Shown here in pieces: positions 1 through 5,634 of a stretch of DNA of 18,696 nt. The notes below the pieces were generated by a model, which worked only from the letters and a program-made list of their open reading frames with translations, ran no database searches and was not told the DNA's origin. Numbering within the stretch: position 1 is the stretch's first letter; the number at the start of each line of letters is the position of its first letter. The translations under genes and the position numbers were made by a program. Source of the stretch: JANPEF01 sp031413115 (GTDB taxonomy: Bacteria > Eisenbacteria > RBG-16-71-46 > DASYSL01); contig JANOEH010000065.1 in NCBI GenBank assembly GCA_031413115.1, positions 1 through 18,696 of the forward strand. The letters are read 5' to 3'.

Positions 1-7
1 GCGGAAT

Positions 8-721
8 CTACCGCAGCGCATTGACGTCCAGCGGATGAGTCATGGGAATTCCGCCTGACCCGCTTAACGCCGGCGAGGGCGAGAGGCGGCGGCGCCAGAC
101 GGTGGCCTGCCGGATGCCGCCGACCGTGTCCTGTCGCACGACGCTCGCCAGGTACTCGAGATTCACCTGGTGAACGATGCCCGTGGCCGGGGGCACGACG
201 CGGAAGTTGCGGAAGGCCTGCTGTCCCCAGCGCAGGAACTCGTAGCGCTCGCGGTTGCGCTCGAACTCGATCGCCGAATTCTTCGCCAGCGCGCCCGGCG
301 TGCCGAAGTAGTCGACCTGCACCGAGTGATCGATCACCAGGTCGACGGGGACCAGCGGGTTGATGCGCGTGGGATCGCCGCCCAGCGCCTTCGTCGCGTC
401 GCGCATGGCGGCAAGGTCGACGACGCACGGCACGCCGGTGAAGTCCTGCAGCACGACGCGCGCGGGCAGGAAGGGTAGCTCGGCCGGATTCGGATCGTTC
501 GGGGTCCAGCGGGCGAGGCGCTCGACATCCTCGCCACGCACGCGGAAGCCGTCGAGGTTGCGCAGGGCTGCTTCGAGCAGGATGCGGATCGTGACCGGCA
601 AGCGGGTCACGTCGACGCCGAGTTCGGCGCCGAGCAGGTCGAGGCGATGGATGTAGACTTCGCCCGCGGGGGTGGCGAGCGGACGCAGAGTGTCGAATCC
701 GGGAGAAGAAGAGGTGGGCAT
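8..721 (-). pseudogene. acnA: Aconitate hydratase A, N-terminal fragment (broken gene)
   Basis: Aconitase interconverts citrate and isocitrate in the TCA cycle using a [4Fe-4S] cluster. The 237-residue frame matches the aconitase A N-terminus well: LPVTIRILLEAALRN (41-55), VVLQDFTGVPCVVDLAAMRDA (89-109), INPLVPVDLVIDHSVQVD (120-137) and the FRVVPPATGIVHQVNLEYLASVV stretch (173-195). From about residue 196 (near base 136) the match stops. The expected DTLVGTDSHTTM stretch is absent from all three minus-strand frames, so this is not a simple frameshift. An unrelated tail rich in Arg/Ser/Pro/Gly runs to a TAG at 8-10. Full-length aconitases are about 900 residues, and the cluster cysteines lie in the missing part, so the product should be inactive. 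The ATG at 721 has no clear Shine-Dalgarno. Family identity is very likely. The cause of truncation is unknown: rearrangement, or a chimeric contig end close to the window start. Confidence 0.85.
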
Positions 722-789
722 CGTCGCGATCCGTCGTCAGGAGGGTCGAAGCGCGGCCGGCCGCGCGCAGGCGGCGGCGGGACGAACGC

Positions 790-819
790 AGGTTAGCATG
801 CGCCCGCCCCGATCCCCAA
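790..819 (-). promoter_or_regulatory. Possible weak promoter ahead of the aconitase fragment
   Basis: Read on the minus strand, TTGGGG (814-819) and TAACCT (790-795) are separated by 18 bases, lying just after the arsM stop and about 70 bases ahead of the aconitase start. The match to a sigma-70 consensus is only partial. This is a tentative call based on spacing and the otherwise GC-rich context. Confidence 0.22.
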
Positions 820-822
820 ACG

Positions 823-1692
823 CTACGCCTTCCGCGCGTGGAACACGGCCGAGGCCAACACCTGCCCCGCCGCGGCGACGTCGGCGGAGGACGGGCAGCA
901 CCCGCTGTCCGCGGCGGCGCGATCCAGCCCCTCGACCATGAGGGCGGCGTTCGTCACCCGCGGAATGGCCACGTCGACGAGGCCGACGTCGAGCAGCCGC
1001 GCGACGTACTCGCCGATCGGCGAGGCGCCCGCGATGCACCCCACGTAGGCCTCGACACTCGACTTGACCGACTCGGGCAGCGGGGCAAGCAGCACGAGGT
1101 CGCTGACGCTGATCGTGCCCCCGGGCTTGAGCACGCGCGCCATCTCGCGAAACGCTGCAGCCTTGTCGGGCACGAGGTTGACGACGCAGTTCGAGATCAC
1201 GAGGTCGACCGTTTCATCCTCGACGGGCAACGCCTCGAGCCGCCCCTGCCGGAACTCGATGTTCGTGGCGCCGCGCGTCGCGGCATTCTTGCGCGCCAGA
1301 GCCAGCATCTCGTCGGTCATGTCGACGCCGATCACGCGGCCCAGGGGCCCCACGCGCTCGGCGGCGAGGAACGCGTCGAAGCCCGCGCCACTGCCCAGGT
1401 CGAGCACCGTCATGCCGGGACGGATCGCGGCCAGGGCGAGCGGATTGCCGCAACCGAGGCCCAGGTTCCCCTCACCCGCGAGCGCCAGGTCCTGCTCGTC
1501 GTAGCCGATCGCCTTCGCCAGCGACGCTGCGTCGGTCTCCCCGCCGCAGCAGCTGGGGCTGCAGCAGGACTCGGTTGCCATCGCGCTCGTCCCGGCAACG
1601 GGCGTGGCCCCCGCGCGCACGGCGGCCCCTGCATAGCGGGCACGGACCTGTTCGACGAGGGTGGCGTTCGGGTCGGCAGAGGTCGGATTCAT
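823..1692 (-). CDS. arsM: Arsenite S-adenosylmethionine methyltransferase (ArsM)
   Basis: This cytoplasmic enzyme methylates As(III) with S-adenosylmethionine to methylated, partly volatile arsenicals. The 289-residue protein has a Rossmann methyltransferase core: VLDLGSGAGFDAFLAA (96-110, SAM motif I), VIGVDMTDEML (120-130) and a VLKPGG motif (187-192). Cysteines fall where ArsM enzymes need them: the CCSPSCC cluster (43-49), C81 in GLGCGNP, C169 in ISNCVVNL and C219 in YVGCIAGA. C81, C169 and C219 correspond to the three As(III)-binding cysteines of characterised ArsM proteins. A further CC pair lies at 265-266. The ATG at 1690-1692 has a strong AGGAGG ribosome-binding site about 6 bases upstream, which fixes the start. 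A marR-type gene lies 86 bases upstream on the same strand, and a palindrome resembling that regulator's own upstream palindrome sits between them, 28 bases ahead of this ATG. Length and motif order are normal for the family. Confidence 0.93.
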   Translation of the reverse strand: MNPTSADPNATLVEQVRARYAGAAVRAGATPVAGTSAMATESCCSPSCCGGETDAASLAKAIGYDEQDLALAGEGNLGLGCGNPLALAAIRPGMTVLDLGSGAGFDAFLAAERVGPLGRVIGVDMTDEMLALARKNAATRGATNIEFRQGRLEALPVEDETVDLVISNCVVNLVPDKAAAFREMARVLKPGGTISVSDLVLLAPLPESVKSSVEAYVGCIAGASPIGEYVARLLDVGLVDVAIPRVTNAALMVEGLDRAAADSGCCPSSADVAAAGQVLASAVFHARKA

Positions 1693-1720
1693 GGCTTCCT
1701 CCTTCGGTCGTGGACTCTAC

Positions 1721-1737
1721 TTGCGTGCATCACTCAA
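1721..1737. promoter_or_regulatory. Palindromic operator candidate upstream of arsM
   Basis: TTGCGTGCATCACTCAA is a 17-bp near-palindrome (TTGnGTGnnnCACnCAA) lying 28 bases upstream of the arsM ATG. It shares the pattern TTGCGTGCnTCAnnCAA with the site at 2278-2294 ahead of the regulator gene. Seventeen-base imperfect palindromes with this half-site layout are typical of MarR-family operators. On the minus strand, a TA-rich TAGAGT lies one base beyond the site and could be a -10 element, so a bound protein would block transcription. Binding is inferred. Confidence 0.7.
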
Positions 1738-1778
1738 CTAGATTGTTGGGCACATTCCGGCAACGCACTCGACGGGCT

Positions 1779-2234
1779 TCACCCCGATTCCGCTTCCCCA
1801 ACCGCCCGGCGCGCCGCCTCCACCAGCGCCTGGAGTCCCGCCAGCACCTCGGGACGTTTCGCTGCCGGGACGGACTTCCAGAGCTTCTCGACCGAGGTGT
1901 AGATCGAGTCCTCGACCGCGGCCAGCGCATCCTTGCCCCTGCGGGTCAGCGAGTAGTGGACGGCTCGGCCGTCCTCCCCCCCACCCTTGCGCCGGGTCAG
2001 CCAGCCCCCCTCGACGAGCGGCTCGACCCGACGGGTCATGCCGCCCGGGGTCAGTCCCTCGCGGGCCGCCAGATCGCTCAGGCGCAGCGTCGGCTCCTCG
2101 GACACGGCCCGCAGGACGCGGCACTGACGCGGTGTCAGTCCCTCACAGCAGGCCTCGTCGGGACCGAACTGCGAGAGCACGCCCCGCAGGTCCCAGCAGC
2201 ACTGTTCGAACAGGTGAATCGGCGGACGGCCCAT
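1779..2234 (-). CDS. MarR-family regulator, cysteine-rich, probable arsenic-responsive repressor
   Basis: MarR proteins are dimeric winged-helix repressors released by ligands or by cysteine chemistry. The start chosen is the ATG at 2232-2234 (151 residues), because a GGAGGGAGGG ribosome-binding site lies just upstream. An in-frame ATG at 2271-2273 has no such site and lies almost directly against the operator. The core fits MarR: LTPRQCRVLRAV (33-44), a recognition-helix region LSDLAAREGLTPGGMTRRVEPLVEGGWL (52-79), and a wing with RRKGGGEDGRAVHYSLTRRG (81-100) carrying the usual D-x-R. Five cysteines stand out: the pairs C12-C13 and C29-C30, plus C38 in the helix that follows. Thiol clusters of this kind could bind trivalent arsenic. 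With arsM directly downstream and matching palindromes ahead of both genes, the best inference is an As(III)-released autorepressor. The family call is firm and the ligand is inferred. Confidence 0.85.
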   Translation of the reverse strand: MGRPPIHLFEQCCWDLRGVLSQFGPDEACCEGLTPRQCRVLRAVSEEPTLRLSDLAAREGLTPGGMTRRVEPLVEGGWLTRRKGGGEDGRAVHYSLTRRGKDALAAVEDSIYTSVEKLWKSVPAAKRPEVLAGLQALVEAARRAVGEAESG

Positions 2235-2277
2235 CGGTCCCTCCCTCCACTCCTCGAATGCAGCATCGGCCATTTAG

Positions 2278-2294
2278 TTGCGTGCGTCAAGCAA
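2278..2294. promoter_or_regulatory. Palindromic operator candidate upstream of the MarR gene
   Basis: TTGCGTGCGTCAAGCAA is a 17-bp near-palindrome (TTGCnTGnnnCAnGCAA), 43 bases upstream of the preferred MarR start at 2234. It matches the arsM-upstream site (1721-1737) at 14 of 17 positions. On the minus strand a TAAATG follows at the same distance as TAGAGT does at arsM, so both sites appear to sit over equivalent promoter positions. This fits autoregulation. Confidence 0.7.
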
Positions 2295-2426
2295 TAGTTG
2301 CGACGACCCCGGCTCCGGGCTCGACGGCGGGCCGTGGGAAATCCTGCATCCCGCATGTTATCTGCGTGTTAGGATGCGCCCGTCGACGCATGTTGTTTCG
2401 TTGCAATCCCCCCGTGTCGACGAGAC

Positions 2427-2472
2427 CCGGAACCCGGATGGTTCCCCGGAACGAACACCCTCCGTTCCGGAA
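2427..2472. repeat. Clustered GGAAC/GTTCC half-sites upstream of the HTH/AT-hook gene
   Basis: The heptamer CCGGAAC occurs at 2427-2433 and 2446-2452, and its inverse GTTCCGG at 2464-2470. A further GTTCC lies at 2441-2445. Half-sites therefore alternate in orientation: GGAAC, GTTCC, GGAAC, GTTCC. The two inner ones form GTTCC-CC-GGAAC, and TTCCGGAA (2465-2472) is itself palindromic. The array ends five bases before the GGAGGT ribosome-binding site of the next gene. It could be a multi-site operator or a set of competing leader hairpins. The structure is visible; the function is inferred. Confidence 0.5.
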
Positions 2473-2487
2473 GCGTGGAGGTCCATC

Positions 2488-2889
2488 GTGGCGAAGAAAG
2501 CAGGCCGCCGCCGTTATTCCGAGGCGGAGAAGAAAAAGATCCTCGCGATCGCAAAGAAGGAAGGGCTGACCGGCGCCGACGTCCAGAAGAAGTTCGGCAT
2601 CGCCCAGCTCACGTTCTATCGCTGGCGCGGACCCGTGCGCGGGCCGAAGGCGCGAGCGAAGGCGGCCGGTCTGACCGCCGTCGCGACCGCCGTCGGCCGC
2701 ACCGCCGGCCGCGCCGCCGCGGACCTCGATCATATTCGCGCCGAAGTGCGCGCCGGCATCCGTGCCGTCGTGCCGCAGGTCATCCGCGAAGAGGTGTCGC
2801 AGTACCTCAGCGAGATCCTCGGTCGCCGTGGTCCGGGGCGTCCGAAGGGCTCCGGCCGTGGTCCGGGGCGGCCGCGCAAGGCGAAGTAG
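2488..2889 (+). CDS. Small helix-turn-helix protein with two C-terminal AT-hooks
   Basis: This 133-residue, strongly basic protein probably binds DNA. Residues 8-48 form a transposase-like/IS3 OrfA-like helix-turn-helix (RRYSEAEKKKILAIAKKEG, then GLTGADVQKKFGIAQLTFYRWRG). An Ala/Arg-rich stretch (49-80) and an amphipathic helix (80-112) with DLDHIRAEVRAGIRAVV and EEVSQYLSEIL could mediate oligomerisation. Two AT-hook cores follow, PGRPKG (116-121) and PGRPRK (126-131). They are encoded by a short tandem duplication: CGTGGTCCGGGGCG appears twice, about 28 bases apart. The GTG start at 2488 is chosen because GGAGGT lies 5 bases upstream. The same frame extends back to 2278, but that upstream part reads as non-protein. 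No transposase catalytic gene or terminal repeats are nearby, so this is more likely a stand-alone chromatin or regulatory protein than an insertion-sequence remnant. The exact family is not recognised. Confidence 0.8.
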   Translation: MAKKAGRRRYSEAEKKKILAIAKKEGLTGADVQKKFGIAQLTFYRWRGPVRGPKARAKAAGLTAVATAVGRTAGRAAADLDHIRAEVRAGIRAVVPQVIREEVSQYLSEILGRRGPGRPKGSGRGPGRPRKAK

Positions 2890-2911
2890 TCCACTCCGAA
2901 CACGGAGCACC

Positions 2912-2943
2912 ACGGGCCCGGCGCGGGAGTGCGCCGGGCCCGT
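2912..2943 (+). terminator. Rho-independent terminator after the HTH/AT-hook gene
   Basis: A perfect 13-bp stem (ACGGGCCCGGCGC with GCGCCGGGCCCGT) closes a 6-base loop and is followed by TTCTGTCT. It starts 23 bases after the TAG stop. A smaller hairpin (CTCCG-AACA-CGGAG, 2894-2907) precedes it. Confidence 0.8.
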
Positions 2944-2952
2944 TTCTGTCTC

Positions 2953-2970
2953 CTCCCGCGGTCGCGGGAG
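2953..2970 (-). terminator. Hairpin just past the stop of the secreted multidomain gene
   Basis: CTCCCGC-GGTC-GCGGGAG is a 7-bp stem with a 4-base loop, one base beyond the stop of the convergent minus-strand gene. No U-tract follows on the minus strand, so intrinsic termination is uncertain. It may work with the strong hairpin at 2912-2943, or act as a 3'-end stabiliser. Confidence 0.4.
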
Positions 2971-2971
2971 C

Positions 2972-5575
2972 TCAGTCGGTCGCCGCCAGGCGCACCATGC
3001 GCGCGACGGCGCTCGCGCCCTGCGTCGTCGCCCGCACCAGATACACGCCCGCGGGCAGAGTGCGCCCCGCCTGGTCCCGCCCGTTCCACGTGATCGCGGC
3101 CACCCCACCCGCCAGGCGGATGCCGGCGAGCCGCTGGACGAGACGTCCCCGAACATCCAGCACCGTGACGTCGACCAGCGCGCCCTCGCTGCCGGTCAGC
3201 GCCAGGCGCACGCTCCCCGCCGTCGGATTCGGGGCGAGACTCGCGAACGCGAGCGCAGCACCGCGGCCCGGCACGGCGGGCCCGTCGACCGTCGACGGTG
3301 CACCGTAGTACGCGAGGTCGTCCACACCACCCTCGACCACCGACCCGGCACCCGTGTCGGACGCGATGAAGCGCAGCTGCATCGTCGCGGTCGGCGTCAC
3401 GCGATCAGCGACGTGCAGCTCGCGCCGCTCCCAGCCGCGCGTCGAGGTTCGCAGCGAATCGACGTGGACCCAGCTGCCGCCGCCATTGTTCGACACCTGG
3501 ACGACGAAAGCGTCGTCGACGACGGCGTTTCCATCGTTCACGTACCACTGGTACCACGCCACGACGGGATTGCCGATCCCCGTCAGGTCGAACGTCGGCG
3601 TGGTCAGCGTCGTCCGGCCGTTGTCGACGTCGTGCACGCCGATGCCCTGCCCTGCGCCGCCGAGCCCGGTGACGAAGCAGTTGGTGCGCACGCCGGGCGA
3701 GTGATCATCCTCCGGCGCGACCGGACCGGGACCCATGACCTCCTCCGAGTCGTGATCGGGATGGTCGAGCACGGGGCCCGGCTGCGGCGTCCCGCCGGCC
3801 GAGGCCGCGGCAAAGGTGGGGCCACCCCCACCCGTGCGCAGGGCCGGCGGCCCGGTGCCGTTCGGATTCCCGTTCGCCCACCGCCCGACGGTCGTCGCGT
3901 TGTCCCCCGCGGTGAACGCGGTCCACGCGCCGAGCGCCTCGCAGGCGTCGTACAGCACGACCGGCTCGAGCGCGAAGTCGTGCACCTCGTCGATACCGCC
4001 GAGGATGCCGATCGCGATCTCCGAGGGAACGTACGCGGGGTGCACCGCGTGCAGGCGCCACACGCCGTTCGGGATCTCGCCGATCCGCCAGGCGCCGCCG
4101 GCGACCGCGATCGTGTCGAGCGGCGAGTCGTCGACGTGGAGCTCGCTCTCCTCGAGGGCAAGCCCGGCGGAGCCGAAGGCGCTGGCCGATGCGGCCGTCA
4201 CGACGCCGGCCGCGGCGGCGAACGGAATGCGCTCGAGCACGATGACAATGCTGTCGGTGGCGCCGGTGACCATCGTCCCCGTGGCCGCGCCATCCTCGTA
4301 GCCGAACTTGTGGCCCTCGAAGGTGTACGCCCCCGGATCGAGCGCAACCCGGAAGCGACCACCCGCATCGCTGGTCGCCCCCTGGGAGGCGAGGCTGCCG
4401 CCGGAGGCGCCGGCGTGCAGATGCAGCGTCGCGTCGGCCACGAGCGCCCCGTTCTGGTCGACGACCGTGCCGGCGACGATGCCGTAGTTCGGGGCCGTGC
4501 GGAACACCCACAGGCCGGTCTGCATGTCGCTGGCGATGAAGATGCCCGAGGGATACTCGGCGCACACTTCCCAGTTGCCGAAGAAGCCCACGCCCGTGTC
4601 GGAGTAGGTGTCGTAGTAGCCCCACTCCGCGGGTCGCGCCGGATCCGTGATGTCGAGCAGGCGCACGCCCTCGGTGTAGTGCGAGGCGAACAGCGTGTCG
4701 TCCCGGTTGTGCACGTTGTGGCAGATCGCGTCGGGCGCAGCCTTGTAGCTCGCGGTCTGCCTGAAGTTCCCCAGGTCGCTGATGTCGAACGTCTTCATCA
4801 GGCCCTCGGTGTTCTCGTTCGTCACGTAGAGAAACTTCTTGTCCGGCGACGTCCACGCGTTGTGCGGGAACGGATTCGAAAACGTGGTTTCGGTCAGCCG
4901 CGAGGCAGGCGCGTCGATCAAGGATGGGTCGTTCACGTCGAAGGCGCGCACCCAGCCCTCGTTGATGTGCGCCGTGTAGAGGATGCCGTCGCGCACGTGG
5001 CTGTCGTGGACGTAGGGCCCGGTGTAGGCTCCGATCTCGACCGGCGCCTCCGGGTTCCCCAGCGACAGGATGCGCATACCGTTGGCGGCGCCGTTGGCCA
5101 GGCGCGTGCCGTTGGCGTAGAGCACGGCGTTCGCCGAGTCGACCGTCACCGTGTGCGCGGTGAGGAACGTCGCGGTGTACGTCGCGGCGAGCACCGGAGC
5201 GTCGGGGTTGGTCATACGGATGATCTGGAGTCCTGCGCCGGCGCCGGCGCCCTCGCTCACGATGTACAGCCAATCGCGGTACTGCTTGAGCTCGCGCCAC
5301 TGGCTCGACGGTCCGGCGATGTGCCCCACCAGCACCGGGCTCGTCGGATCGGTCAGCCGGTAGATGGCCGTCCCCAGGTTGGTGCCGATCGCCGCGTACT
5401 CGCGCCCGTCGTGGTGCACGTACGACCAGCAGGCCGCATAAGCCGACCAGCCGGGCGCCGGGTGCGACAGGAGCTGGACGTTGCGGGAAACCTGGGCCGA
5501 GGCCGAGCCGGCCACGGCGAGGGCGACCAGAGTGGCGAGGAGGCCGAAGGCACGGCACAGGGGGCGACGGGACAT
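2972..5575 (-). CDS. Secreted choice-of-anchor B-type beta-propeller protein with C-terminal sorting/FlgD-like domain
   Basis: This is an 867-residue exported protein. The ATG at 5573-5575 has a GAGGAG site 5 bases upstream and opens a clear signal peptide (MSRRPLCRAF, a hydrophobic core, cleavage after ASA near 27). The open frame continues upstream to 6148, but only over the antisense of the neighbouring gene's coding sequence. Residues 30-360 carry LVIvD-like propeller blades of the choice-of-anchor B kind: GLQIIRMTNPDAPV, GMRILSLGNPEAPVEIG, FDISDLGNFRQ, VRLLDITDPARPAEWG, plus HDSH (190-193) and HNVHN (286-290). Residues 366-450 resemble a carboxypeptidase regulatory-like fold (GTVVDQNGALVADATLHL). 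Residues 451-540 look like a second domain of that type. Residues 541-760 resemble a beta-jelly-roll/MAM-like module (VSNNGGGSWVHVDSLR). The end (780-867) is a FlgD-Ig or type IX-like sorting domain (SLAPNPTAGSVRLAL … LPAGVYLVRATT). The ligand is unknown. It lies 59 bases downstream of the metallophosphatase gene, possibly co-transcribed. Confidence 0.87.
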   Translation of the reverse strand: MSRRPLCRAFGLLATLVALAVAGSASAQVSRNVQLLSHPAPGWSAYAACWSYVHHDGREYAAIGTNLGTAIYRLTDPTSPVLVGHIAGPSSQWRELKQYRDWLYIVSEGAGAGAGLQIIRMTNPDAPVLAATYTATFLTAHTVTVDSANAVLYANGTRLANGAANGMRILSLGNPEAPVEIGAYTGPYVHDSHVRDGILYTAHINEGWVRAFDVNDPSLIDAPASRLTETTFSNPFPHNAWTSPDKKFLYVTNENTEGLMKTFDISDLGNFRQTASYKAAPDAICHNVHNRDDTLFASHYTEGVRLLDITDPARPAEWGYYDTYSDTGVGFFGNWEVCAEYPSGIFIASDMQTGLWVFRTAPNYGIVAGTVVDQNGALVADATLHLHAGASGGSLASQGATSDAGGRFRVALDPGAYTFEGHKFGYEDGAATGTMVTGATDSIVIVLERIPFAAAAGVVTAASASAFGSAGLALEESELHVDDSPLDTIAVAGGAWRIGEIPNGVWRLHAVHPAYVPSEIAIGILGGIDEVHDFALEPVVLYDACEALGAWTAFTAGDNATTVGRWANGNPNGTGPPALRTGGGGPTFAAASAGGTPQPGPVLDHPDHDSEEVMGPGPVAPEDDHSPGVRTNCFVTGLGGAGQGIGVHDVDNGRTTLTTPTFDLTGIGNPVVAWYQWYVNDGNAVVDDAFVVQVSNNGGGSWVHVDSLRTSTRGWERRELHVADRVTPTATMQLRFIASDTGAGSVVEGGVDDLAYYGAPSTVDGPAVPGRGAALAFASLAPNPTAGSVRLALTGSEGALVDVTVLDVRGRLVQRLAGIRLAGGVAAITWNGRDQAGRTLPAGVYLVRATTQGASAVARMVRLAATD

Positions 5576-5634
5576 GGAGGCTCCTCGCGAATCGCATGGC
5601 GAATGTGGGCGGCAAGCTCGTCGACCCGACAAGT

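Noticed and set aside
62..68. GCTTAAC, matching an integron attC core (RYYYAAC)
   Set aside because: No partner GTTRRRY site lies within attC distance and no integrase is present, so it is a chance match.
2353..2394. GCATGTT at 2353-2359 and again at 2388-2394 ahead of the HTH/AT-hook gene
   Set aside because: Seven-base direct repeat with no promoter-like context or palindromy; possible by chance.
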